Assembly (NCBI RefSeq): GCF_900115395.1
Contig: NZ_FOWE01000007.1
Span: 290,492 to 354,491, forward strand
Length of the DNA: 64,000 bases
Source: Geodermatophilus obscurus
Lineage (GTDB): Bacteria; Actinomycetota; Actinomycetes; Mycobacteriales; Geodermatophilaceae
Direction: 5' to 3'
The translations under genes were made by a program, and so were the position numbers. Position 1 is the stretch's first letter. Each line of letters starts with the position of its first letter. The notes beneath the pieces are model-generated. The model saw nothing but the letters and a program-made list of their open reading frames with translations, was not told the DNA's origin and ran no database searches. This document shows, in pieces, positions 17,801-24,509 of the stretch.

Positions 17801-18984
17801 CGGCCGCGGGGCTGCCGCACACCGGCACCGTCGTCGACGGGACCGACGCCCTGCGCACCGTCCGGCTGGTGACCCGGCTGGCCGAGCAGGTCGCCACCCG
17901 CCGGGCCGGGTCCGCCGCCGGGCCGGCCGTCCTGCTGCTGGTCGACGGCGTCGAGTCGCTCGTCACCCAGCTCGACGAGGCCGTCCCGGGCCAGGGCTCC
18001 GCGGACCTCCTCCGGCTGGTGCGCGACGGCGGGGCGGCCGGTCTGACCTGCGTCATGACCGCCGACCGCGCCGTCCCCGGTGGCCGGCTCGCCGCGGTGG
18101 CCGGGACCCGCCTGGTCCTCCCGCTGCCCGACCGCGCCGACTACGCGGTGGCCGGGGTGCCGGTGCGGTCGGTGCCCGGCCGGCGGCCACCCGGGCGAGC
18201 GCTGCTGGGCGAGGACGCCGTCGAATGCCAGGTCGCGCTCCCGCGGCCGCTGCCGGTCGATCCTCTCCGGGCCCCGATGAGGTCGGGTGCGCTGCGGATC
18301 CCGGAGCTCCCGGCCGACCCCCGGCTCCCCGCCGGGCCGGCACCCGGCGCGGGATCCGGGGATGCCCTCGCGGCGGTGCCGCTGGGACCCGGCGGGGACG
18401 ACGGCGGCCTGCTGCACGTCGACCTGCGCCGCGGCGGAGGCCTGCTTGTCGCGGGCCCGCCGCGCAGCGGCCGCACGGCCACGCTCCACGCGCTGGCCGC
18501 GACGCTCTCCCGCGCCGGGGTCCGGGTCGCGACGCCGGCGCGGAGCCGCCGCGCGGCCGGGCCGGGGCTGCCCGGTGCCACCCCACTGTCCGCTGACGAC
18601 GTCGCCGCCTGGCGCGCCTGGCTCGCCGGCCCCGACGGGGGCCCGGGTGCCCTGGTCCTCGACGACGCCGGGACGCTCGCCGACTCGGCGGTCCTGGCCG
18701 CCCTGACGGCTGCCGACCTGGCCGAGCACGACGTCGTGGTCCTCGCGGCCGGCACCGCCGGGGAGCTCTCGGGGGCGTTCCGAGGCCCGGTCGCCGACCT
18801 CCGCCGCAGCCGCGGCGGCCTGCTGCTCTGCCCGGGGCCGGGGGACGCCGACCTGCTCGGCATCCGGCTGCCCCGCACACCGGTGCCGGTTCGTCCCGGC
18901 TCCGGCTGGCTGGTCACGGCCGGCACGGTCCAGCGCGTGCAGGTCGCCCGGCACGGCGCCGACCGGGACACGGCCCGGCCGTGA
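14824..18984 (+). CDS. FHA-containing FtsK/SpoIIIE ATPase, EssC/EccC-like
   Basis: Type VII secretion ATPase of 1386 residues. Order: ubiquitin-like N-terminus (about 20-75), FHA domain about 113-165 (GRHVIGRGGDATLHLPD, SRRHVRL, STNGT), two transmembrane helices about 235-275, then three FtsK-type ATPase modules. Module 1 is intact: Walker A GTTGSGKSE (Lys about 640) and Walker B VIVVDEF (about 733-739). Modules 2 (GGPGSGRTT, about 952) and 3 (AGPPRSGRT, about 1210) have Arg for the Walker Lys and are probably inactive regulatory or substrate-binding units. N-terminal FHA plus tandem FtsK resembles firmicute EssC more than mycobacterial EccC. It is divergent from the WXG100 gene; no eccB, eccD, eccE or mycP is nearby. 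Confidence 0.9.
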   Translation: MPAPLPADVPPRCWTVVGPGGAVDVEVRAADDDPLRSVLPVLTDALGVPPAPLWSGSTRLSEDLPLTSPLLAHGAVLGLGRPAPRGGRPASSPLELHVVGGPAAGTTVGLASGRHVIGRGGDATLHLPDPGVSRRHVRLDVGAGGTTVADLGSTNGTRLDDADVTADAVPWPPGAVLRLGASSLAVAGPRDLPVPLRPGPGGRWLVRPGTATPGGRPEVEVLLPDLPAESPRRRLAWIAVLLPAVAGASLAWLLATPTFLFFALLSPLVAVGTWASDRWAGRRSGRRAAAVHAEELLAARSWLREAVRADVRAASRASPDLAALATAARRRTTLLWSRDADHPDALAVRLGTGSGPTRVTRVEGGRRHAETAADLPVVVDLRRAGGLGVTGPRSPALGVVAGLLAQVAVLLPPGDVDVAVLTTAERAPDWAWARWLPHLRDDAVHVRAAGDDGALSAWLAEVAAREGTVPAGTGPARGLVLVVDRPTGPDLRESLRRCRDAGAVLLTLGGRVDELPVPGGAVLQVGGETGDTGLLDRGDGTPRAEVVVDRLPRPVAAALARDLAALSPGRSATAPARTARLLDLPPHDAAGGSDDVPVAWSRSRTSLTATLGLGADDVVTVDLCRDGPHALVAGTTGSGKSELLQTLVAGLALAHPPDRCSFLLVDYKGGAAFAEAVGLPHTVGLVTDLDAAATGRALRSLTAELTRREALLARAGVADVGALPDDVDLARLVIVVDEFAGLAEDLPEFVSGLVGIAQRGRSLGVHLVLATQRPGGVVSPEIRANCSLRLCLRTTDEADSRDVLGGPEAARIPADRPGGGLLRVGSARPVPFRTARVTLGPPARPAGPTARRRTWPPSAAPAVDAAPPGGRSDLARITEATAQVAADTGTRRPHRPWHPALPDRVAAADLPAPVDGSAGTRLALGLVDRPDRQAQEPLVLDLARGGGWLAVGGPGSGRTTLLRTVLAEAVPRLPPDRLHVHVLDHAGGALAAAAAGLPHTGTVVDGTDALRTVRLVTRLAEQVATRRAGSAAGPAVLLLVDGVESLVTQLDEAVPGQGSADLLRLVRDGGAAGLTCVMTADRAVPGGRLAAVAGTRLVLPLPDRADYAVAGVPVRSVPGRRPPGRALLGEDAVECQVALPRPLPVDPLRAPMRSGALRIPELPADPRLPAGPAPGAGSGDALAAVPLGPGGDDGGLLHVDLRRGGGLLVAGPPRSGRTATLHALAATLSRAGVRVATPARSRRAAGPGLPGATPLSADDVAAWRAWLAGPDGGPGALVLDDAGTLADSAVLAALTAADLAEHDVVVLAAGTAGELSGAFRGPVADLRRSRGGLLLCPGPGDADLLGIRLPRTPVPVRPGSGWLVTAGTVQRVQVARHGADRDTARP

Positions 18985-18992
18985 CGGGAGGC

Positions 18993-19505
18993 TCAGAGCA
19001 GCTCGAGCGCCGAGCCGATCTCCTGCGTGGCGTACCAGGCCAGCTCGTGGCCCTCGGCCTGGTCGACGACGAACTGCGCCTCGTCGCTGCCGAGGTCGGC
19101 CTCCAGGACGACGGCGACGGCCGCGCGCACGTCGTCCTCGGCCTCGGCGCCGTCGATGTGGGCGCTCGCCACGTCCGCGAGCGCGACGTCGGCGGTCACG
19201 CGGACCGCGCCGGCGTCGGTGTCGGCGTCGTCGACCGGTTCGACACCGGAGTCGGCGACGTCCGCGGCGAGGACCACGCGGCGGCGCGCGGCCGTGGGGT
19301 CGACGTCGACCAGTCGCAGGCTGGCCCGGGCGGCGGTCAGCAGTGCGGCGTACTCAAGCTCCTCAAGGTCGGCCGCCGCGTCGCTGAGGGCGTAGAACTC
19401 CCGCAACCGGGGGGTCACCGCGAAGGCCGTGTGGGGTCCGCTGAGCCGGCCCTCGTCGACCAGTCGCCGCAGGACGCCGGTCGTCGCCGGCAGGTAGATC
19501 CGCAC
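18993..19505 (-). CDS. DUF6912 family protein
   Basis: Conserved actinobacterial protein of 170 residues, function unknown, beginning with the family-typical M-R-I-Y-L-P-A-T and followed by AFAVTPRLREFYALSDA. It is acidic overall, with no signal peptide or membrane segment. The GTG at 19505 is supported by GAGAGGAG about 7 nt upstream and a TACGGT hexamer at 19541-19536. It converges on the FtsK-like gene with 8 bp between the stops. The DUF assignment is from memory of the N-terminal pattern. Confidence 0.75.
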   Translation of the reverse strand: MRIYLPATTGVLRRLVDEGRLSGPHTAFAVTPRLREFYALSDAAADLEELEYAALLTAARASLRLVDVDPTAARRRVVLAADVADSGVEPVDDADTDAGAVRVTADVALADVASAHIDGAEAEDDVRAAVAVVLEADLGSDEAQFVVDQAEGHELAWYATQEIGSALELL

Positions 19506-19574
19506 CCGGCCGCTCCTCTCCTGTCGGGAGAGGCGACCGTATCCCGCGCCGGTCGCCGGACTCCGCGCAGCAGG

Positions 19575-20957
19575 TCAGCGCACGGACTCGGTGAGCGCCG
19601 CGACCTCCTGCTCGATCAGGTCGGCCAGGACGTCGACGTCGCCGACGCCGTCGCGGTCGGCGTTGAGGCCGATGTAGACCCGGCCGTCGTAGCTGGTCAT
19701 GCCCACCGACAGCGCCTGCCCGGCGACGAGCGGCACCACCGGGAAGACCTCGAGCATCCGGCTGCCCGCGGCGTACAGCGGCACCTGCGGCCCCGGGACG
19801 TTGGTCACGACCAGGTTGGACATGCGCCGGGAGAGCCCCCGCGCCGCGCGGGCACCGAGCGCGTGCAGCGTGGGCGGGGCGAAACCGGTGAGCGCGATGA
19901 GGGTCTCGGCCCCGACCGTCCTGCCGGAGTCGGTGACGTTCCGCATGGCGTAGCTCAGCCGGGCCAGGCGCACCCAGGGGTTGGGCTCCCCGACGGGCAG
20001 GTCGACGAGGTGGGCCGCCACCGTGCCGCCCGGGTCGTCCTGCCCCTCACCCTGCACCGAGACGGGTACCAGCGCCCGCACGACGGTCGACCCGAGCACC
20101 GGCTCCCCCCGCGACAGCAGCCAGTCGCGCAGCGCGCCGGTGAGGACGCCGAGCAGGACGTCATTGACGGTCCCGCCGCGCTGCTTGCGGATCACCCGGA
20201 GGTCCTCGAGGTCGGCGCGCGCCACGGCGACGCGGCGCTCCGTGCCCGCCGTCCGGCTCAGCGGCGCGTGCGGCGCCGGGACGACGGCCGAGCCGGCCGC
20301 CCGGGCCAGCCCCTCGGCGACCCCGCGGACGCGGGCCGCGGTCGCCCGGAGGTCACCGACCGCCGACCGGGCGGCGTCGACGACCGCGGCGGGGCGCTGG
20401 ACGTACTCCTCGAGAGCGTCCCGGACCAGGTCGACGGGACCCGGCACCCGGCCGGGCATCCAGCCGTCGACCGGGGGCAGGTGGGCGTCCGGGGTGGTGT
20501 CCAGCAGCACCTGGGCGATGTCGACGGCACCGAGCCCGTCGACGAGCGCGGGATGGGTCTTGGTCACCACGGCGACGCGGCCCTCGGCCAGCCCCTCGAC
20601 GAGGTAGACCTCCCACAGCGGGCGGCGGCGGTCCAGCGGGCGCGAGGTCACCCGCGAGACCAGGTCCAGCAGCTGGGCCTGCGTCCCCGGCCGCGGCACC
20701 GCCGACTGCCGCACGTGGTAGGCGACGTCGAAGTCCGGGTCGTCGGCCCACACCGGGTTGGCCAGGCGCCCGGGCACCGGCACGACCCGCTGCCGGTAGC
20801 GCGGGACCAGGGGCAACCGCGCCTCGACCAGATCGGCGAGGGCGTCGAGCCCGCCCTCGACCGGCTCGAGCACGAGCACGCCGGAGACGTGCATCGGGGC
20901 GCCGGCGTCCTCGAGGTAGAGGTACGACGCGTCCAGGGTGGTCAGCCGCTCGGCCAT
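19575..20957 (-). CDS. WS/DGAT-like acyltransferase with altered catalytic motif
   Basis: Protein of 460 residues with full-length similarity to bifunctional wax-ester synthase/diacylglycerol acyltransferases, which make storage lipids from acyl-CoA. Family signatures are present: MAERLTTLDASYLYLE at the start, PLWEVYLVEGL, the GGTVNDVLLG region and NLVVTNVPGP near the C-terminus. The active-site motif HHxxxDG reads H135-P136-A-L-V-D-G, so the second histidine, regarded as the catalytic base, is Pro. The protein may be inactive, act differently, or be a scaffold. The ATG at 20957 has GGAGGAGG just upstream. Monocistronic; a hairpin at 21014-21043 separates it from the CpaE-like gene. Confidence 0.85.
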   Translation of the reverse strand: MAERLTTLDASYLYLEDAGAPMHVSGVLVLEPVEGGLDALADLVEARLPLVPRYRQRVVPVPGRLANPVWADDPDFDVAYHVRQSAVPRPGTQAQLLDLVSRVTSRPLDRRRPLWEVYLVEGLAEGRVAVVTKTHPALVDGLGAVDIAQVLLDTTPDAHLPPVDGWMPGRVPGPVDLVRDALEEYVQRPAAVVDAARSAVGDLRATAARVRGVAEGLARAAGSAVVPAPHAPLSRTAGTERRVAVARADLEDLRVIRKQRGGTVNDVLLGVLTGALRDWLLSRGEPVLGSTVVRALVPVSVQGEGQDDPGGTVAAHLVDLPVGEPNPWVRLARLSYAMRNVTDSGRTVGAETLIALTGFAPPTLHALGARAARGLSRRMSNLVVTNVPGPQVPLYAAGSRMLEVFPVVPLVAGQALSVGMTSYDGRVYIGLNADRDGVGDVDVLADLIEQEVAALTESVR

Positions 20958-20981
20958 CGTCCTCCTCCGGCTCGTGGGTGC

Positions 20982-20987
20982 ACGCTA
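20982..20987 (-). promoter_or_regulatory. Putative -10 element of the WS/DGAT-like gene
   Basis: Minus-strand TAGCGT 24 nt before the ATG, leaving room for a short leader that carries the GGAGGAGG ribosome-binding site. Confidence 0.4.
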
Positions 20988-21013
20988 CGGCGGCGGGGCG
21001 TCCGGCCCCAGCC

Positions 21014-21043
21014 GGGCCGTCCCGGCCGGCCGGGACGGTGCCC
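21014..21043 (-). terminator. Terminator-like hairpin after the CpaE-like gene
   Basis: CCGTCCCGG (21017-21025) and CCGGGACGG (21030-21038) form a perfect 9-bp stem around a 4-nt loop, extendable by GGG/CCC on the outside. It lies between two same-strand genes and would end the SAF-CpaE transcript. Confidence 0.5.
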
Positions 21044-21076
21044 CACCCGGCGGGCCGCCGGGTCAGGAGAGGTCGC

Positions 21077-22372
21077 TCAGCCGGCGCGGCGGCGGCGCAG
21101 ACCCCGGCGCCCGGGTGCCGGCTCGGGCACCTGGGCGAGCGCGGCGGCCAGCGTGCGCAGGCCGGCCCGCAGCGGTGACCCGGGCGCCACCTCGGCCAGG
21201 GTGCGACCGGAGGCCAGCGCGGCATCGGTGGCGGCGCGGTCGGCGGGCAGGAAGCTGAGCACGCTCCGGCCGGCGAAGCGCTCGATCGCCTCGCCGATCT
21301 CGCGGCGGGCGTCGCCGGGCACCGGACCGGGCCGCACCTGGTTGACCACCACGGCCGGCTCGACGTCCGGGAGCAGGTCGCGCAGCTGGCCCAGCGCCCG
21401 GATGGTGCGCTGGAGTCCGACCGGGTCGGCCCCGGTCACGCACAGCACGTCGTCGGCCGACTCGAGGACGGTCACGGTGGCGCCGTTGCGGCGGGGAGCC
21501 GCGGTGTCGAAGGACAGCTCCTCGTCCTCCTCGACGTTGAACGCGCAGTCGACGACCACCAGGTCGGCCGACCGGCGCGCCTCCTCGAGCACCGCCGCCA
21601 CCGCCGGGGGCCGCAGCTCGGGCCAGCGGTCGGCGCGGGCCAGCCCGGTGAGCACCGACAGCTGCGGGCGGACCGACCAGGCCAGCCGCTTCAGGGCGGC
21701 CTCGTCGAGCGCCCCGGCGGCCGCCTGCCGGGCCGCACCGGCCAGCCCCGGCGACTCGTCCAGGAGCCCGAGCACCTGCGCCACGACCCCGCCGTAGACG
21801 TCGGCGTCGACCAGGAGCGTCGGCACACCGAGCCGGGCCGCCTCGTCGGCGATCCCGACCGCGACCGTGGTCCGGCCCGGGGCGCCGGTCGGCCCCCACA
21901 CCGCCACGACGCGGCCCCGGGGCGGGCGCCGCTCGGTGGCCTGCGGGTGCGGGCCGCCGGCTGCCGGCAGCGCGGCCCGCGGGTCGGCGACGCCGTGCCC
22001 GGCGACCACTGGACCGGCCACGGCCCGGCGCAGGGCCTCGGCCACCTCGGTCGGTGTGGCGTCGGCGGGCAGCACCGTGGCCACCCCGAGCGCGTGCAGC
22101 CGCTCGGTCGCCCGCGCATCGGCGGGGTCGGCGAGCCCGACGACGGCGACCCCGGCCGCGGCGAGACGGGTGACGGTGTCGACGTCGAGCCGGTGCAGGT
22201 CGGCCGACAGCAGTGCGGCGTGGGCGGTGCCGGTGGCGGCGGTGGCGAGCAGGTCCGAGGCGTCGACGCACCTCCGGACGACGGTCACGCCGTGGTCGGC
22301 CCGGTCGAGCGCCCCGACGAGGGCGGCCTCCCAGGCGGCGCCGGTGACCGCGGTGACGACCTGGAGCGCCAT
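21077..22372 (-). CDS. CpaE/TadZ-like P-loop ATPase
   Basis: ParA/MinD-superfamily protein of 431 residues with the CpaE/TadZ layout: an atypical receiver-like N-terminal domain (about 1-125), a linker, and a C-terminal ATPase with deviant Walker A GPTGAPGRTT (Arg where Lys is usual), TLLVDADVYGG and DLVVVDCAF. CpaE proteins localise Tad/Flp pilus machinery. No cpaF, tadB/C or flp genes are present here, so a pilus role is not established. The start ATG at 22372 overlaps the stop of the SAF gene, indicating translational coupling. The C-terminus is very basic (GRRGLRRRRAG). Confidence 0.8.
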   Translation of the reverse strand: MALQVVTAVTGAAWEAALVGALDRADHGVTVVRRCVDASDLLATAATGTAHAALLSADLHRLDVDTVTRLAAAGVAVVGLADPADARATERLHALGVATVLPADATPTEVAEALRRAVAGPVVAGHGVADPRAALPAAGGPHPQATERRPPRGRVVAVWGPTGAPGRTTVAVGIADEAARLGVPTLLVDADVYGGVVAQVLGLLDESPGLAGAARQAAAGALDEAALKRLAWSVRPQLSVLTGLARADRWPELRPPAVAAVLEEARRSADLVVVDCAFNVEEDEELSFDTAAPRRNGATVTVLESADDVLCVTGADPVGLQRTIRALGQLRDLLPDVEPAVVVNQVRPGPVPGDARREIGEAIERFAGRSVLSFLPADRAATDAALASGRTLAEVAPGSPLRAGLRTLAAALAQVPEPAPGRRGLRRRRAG

Positions 22373-23325
22373 CACCGCGGGGCCTCGGCCGAGGCGTCGG
22401 CGGACGAGGCGTCGGCGGACGGGGCGTCGGCGGACGGGGCCGAGGACGACCGGGACGGGTCGACCGGAGACGAGGACCGGGTCGGCGCCGACGACGAGGA
22501 CCGGGCCGGCGCCGACGACGAACGCGCGGGAGACGACGAGGCGGTCGAGGAGGCGGTCGGTGAGGCGGGCGCGGACGACCGGGACGGGGCCGACGACGAC
22601 CGCGCCGGGGTCGACGGGTCGGCCGACCCACCGCCCACGGACGCCGCACCGCCGGCCGACTCGACCGAGCCGTGCACGACGACCACCAGCGGCCGGCCGC
22701 CGATCGCGGCGAGCACGTCGGGCGCCTCGTCACCGGGAACGGCGACGACCACCTGCACGGTCGTCGTCGCCGTCGACAGCACGCCCTCGGTCCGGCCGCT
22801 CACGGCGAGCACCGGCGCCGCCCCGACCACGAGGGTCACGCCCTCACCGGTCGCCGTGCCGGCCGGGTCGGTGACGCCGTAGACGTCGACGACCTGGCCG
22901 CGCGCGAGCCCGGGAGGCGCGTACCCGGCCTGCACCGGCAGGGCCACCTGCACGAGGTCCTCGGGCTCCTCCAGCGCGGTGCGGGGCAGCAGCTCCCCCG
23001 TCCGGACGGCGCGGGCGAGCGTGCGACCGGCGGGGTCGGTGCCCGTGGACAGGTAGGCACCCGCGGCGTCCCCCAGCCGCACCTCCACCGCCACGAGGTC
23101 GGCGGCGGCCAGCTCCGTACCCGCGGCGAGGTCGCCCGCCACGGACCAGACCGGCACGGTCGCGTCGGCGGCGGTCACCACGCGGGCACCGACGAGCACC
23201 GAGCCGAGGACCAGCAGCACCCCGAGCACCAGCCGCAGGTCCAGCCAGCGCGGAGGGCGCACCCGCCGCGGCACCGGCCCGGTCGCCGTCTCCCCCGCCG
23301 GCACCGTGCGCGTGGCAGCACCCAC
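22372..23325 (-). CDS. SAF-domain (CpaB/RcpC-like) membrane protein
   Basis: Protein of 317 residues with a basic cytoplasmic N-terminus, one transmembrane helix (about 30-50, LDLRLVLGVLLVLGSVLVG), an extracytoplasmic SAF domain (VWSVAGDLAAGTELAAADLV, then LARAVRTGELLPRTAL) of the kind in the Flp pilus protein CpaB, and a long tail of Ser/Ala/Pro repeats with RSSSAP and PSAD-type units (about 215-317), likely a flexible wall-spanning segment. The GTG at 23325 is chosen from AGGGGGA about 7 nt upstream. Coupled to the CpaE-like gene; divergent from the HTH gene. Confidence 0.82.
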   Translation of the reverse strand: MGAATRTVPAGETATGPVPRRVRPPRWLDLRLVLGVLLVLGSVLVGARVVTAADATVPVWSVAGDLAAGTELAAADLVAVEVRLGDAAGAYLSTGTDPAGRTLARAVRTGELLPRTALEEPEDLVQVALPVQAGYAPPGLARGQVVDVYGVTDPAGTATGEGVTLVVGAAPVLAVSGRTEGVLSTATTTVQVVVAVPGDEAPDVLAAIGGRPLVVVVHGSVESAGGAASVGGGSADPSTPARSSSAPSRSSAPASPTASSTASSSPARSSSAPARSSSSAPTRSSSPVDPSRSSSAPSADAPSADASSADASAEAPR

Positions 23326-23455
23326 CGGGCGTTCCCCCTTCCGTCCCCGGGTCCGTCCCGGTCGCCCACCGGACCGGCGGGCGTGCACCACGACCGGCAT
23401 CCCCGCGCGGTCGGACGCCGATGATGCGATACGGATGCGGAAGCGTGCACCAGCT

Positions 23456-23477
23456 GTCCACACGTTCGGGTGTGGAC
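23456..23477. promoter_or_regulatory. Perfect dyad in divergent promoter region
   Basis: GTCCACAC (23456-23463), 6-bp spacer, GTGTGGAC (23470-23477): a perfect 8-bp inverted repeat between the divergent SAF and HTH genes. Dimeric regulator binding is the simplest reading, and the adjacent HTH protein is an obvious candidate (inference). Confidence 0.45.
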
Positions 23478-23535
23478 GAGATGCGCGCGGGTGAGTGCGT
23501 TGCTGACAGACTGGGCGCCGACCGGACGGAGAGCC

Positions 23536-23853
23536 ATGCCCACACCGCGCTTCCTGACCCTCGACGACGTCGCCGAGATCCTCAACGTCTCGTGGTCGCA
23601 GGCCTACGCGCTCGTGCGACGACGCGAGCTGATCGCCATCCAGATCGGTGGCCGCGGCCAGTGGCGGGTGGAGACCGACGAGCTCGAGCGGTTCATCCAG
23701 CAGAAGTACGCCGAGGCGCGCGCCGGCACCGTCCCGGCCGCCGCGGAACTCGCCGCCGACCCAGCCGGGCCGGAGGCCACCCCCGCCCCGGAGCCCGGGC
23801 AGCCGCTCGAGGCGGCCGCCGGCCCCGCCCGCGGACGCCGCTCCCGCGGCTGA
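23536..23853 (+). CDS. Excisionase/BldC-type helix-turn-helix protein
   Basis: DNA-binding protein of 105 residues with a MerR-like winged HTH of the excisionase/BldC kind in the first 60 residues (FLTLDDVAEILNVSWSQAYA, then wing GGRGQWRVETDELERFI) and a flexible Ala/Pro-rich acidic tail ending GRRSRG. BldC-type proteins bind cooperatively to direct repeats; this one may control its neighbours. The ATG at 23536 is preferred over an upstream in-frame start because the HTH begins right after it and CGGAGAG precedes it. No phage integrase is nearby, so it is not a phage excisionase. The stop meets the opposite gene's stop in TGAGCTCA. Confidence 0.85.
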   Translation: MPTPRFLTLDDVAEILNVSWSQAYALVRRRELIAIQIGGRGQWRVETDELERFIQQKYAEARAGTVPAAAELAADPAGPEATPAPEPGQPLEAAAGPARGRRSRG

Positions 23854-23855
23854 GC

Positions 23856-24425
23856 TCAGGCGGCGCCCGGGCTGAGCGTCCGCACCACCGCGACCGCCGC
23901 CAGGGCCACCGCCCGCACCGACCGCACCGCGCCCGGACGACGGAACTCGTCGGGAGCGTGCTCGGCGAGCTCCACGAAGTCCGCCCCCACCCGGTCGACC
24001 GTCCCGGTCAGCAGCGCGCCGTCGTCGAGGACGACGGCCACCGCGCTGCGGTCGCGCGCCAGCCCGCGCAGCGCCCACCGCAGGTCCAGTGCCGCGCGCA
24101 CCCGGGTCGACGGCCCGGTCACCGCCGTCGACCGCACCAGCCCGGAGGCCACGACGACGGCCGGCAGGGCCACCAGCACCTCCCGGCCGGCGTCGTCGGC
24201 CAGCAGCGCCCAGTCCGTGCCCGCCTCCTCCAGCCGGCCGGCGATCTCGCCCGCCCCCCGGCACCGCAGGGACACCCGCCCGCCCACCGCACCGCCGAGC
24301 CGCTCGGCGAGCCGGACCGCGGACGTCTCCGCGCGCGAGCGTGACGGCAGCTCGGCGCGTTCCTCGCGTGCCGCCACCTCGTCGAACTCGGCCTGCAGGT
24401 CGGCGAACAGCTGCTGCCAGCGCAT
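23856..24425 (-). CDS. Conserved protein with two Sm-like lobes
   Basis: Protein of 189 residues I cannot assign to a named family. After a short helical N-terminus (MRWQQLFADLQAEFDEVA) there are two similar segments: RVSLRCRGAGEIAGRLEEAG with DWALLADD, and AVAVVLDDGALLTGTVDRVG with DFVELAEH. Each has the strand-G-strand-G-x-G pattern of an Sm/SH3-like beta barrel, so an internal duplication is likely. Actinobacterial genomes carry many similar proteins annotated as hypothetical. The ATG at 24425 is followed upstream by an unusually A+T-rich divergent promoter region shared with the LysM-like gene. Confidence 0.7.
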   Translation of the reverse strand: MRWQQLFADLQAEFDEVAAREERAELPSRSRAETSAVRLAERLGGAVGGRVSLRCRGAGEIAGRLEEAGTDWALLADDAGREVLVALPAVVVASGLVRSTAVTGPSTRVRAALDLRWALRGLARDRSAVAVVLDDGALLTGTVDRVGADFVELAEHAPDEFRRPGAVRSVRAVALAAVAVVRTLSPGAA

Positions 24426-24440
24426 GACGGAGAGCCTAGA

Positions 24441-24490
24441 TCCACATCATCGTTTGCGTTTGCTTGCATTTGTCTGCTTTGGTGCAATGA
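24441..24490. promoter_or_regulatory. A+T-rich region with TTTGC direct repeats
   Basis: These 50 bp hold 22 G/C, far below the surrounding sequence. GTTTGC is repeated in tandem at 24452-24463, followed by TTGCATTTG, CTGCTTTG and GTGC. It is the shared promoter region of two divergent genes and looks like a binding array for a direct-repeat-recognising protein. Confidence 0.5.
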
Positions 24491-24509
24491 CAAGCTCAGA
24501 GGAGGACAC

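Noticed and set aside
15025..18954. A 1309-codon open frame on the minus strand
   Set aside because: It lies opposite the FHA-FtsK ATPase gene and has the Gly/Arg/Gln/Pro composition of an antisense shadow in G+C-rich DNA, with no recognisable motif.
21077..23325. Complete Tad/Flp pilus locus
   Set aside because: Only CpaB-like and CpaE-like genes are present; the export ATPase, platform proteins and pilin are missing.
23536..23853. Prophage excisionase
   Set aside because: No integrase, attachment repeats or phage genes are near; it fits the BldC-like chromosomal regulators.
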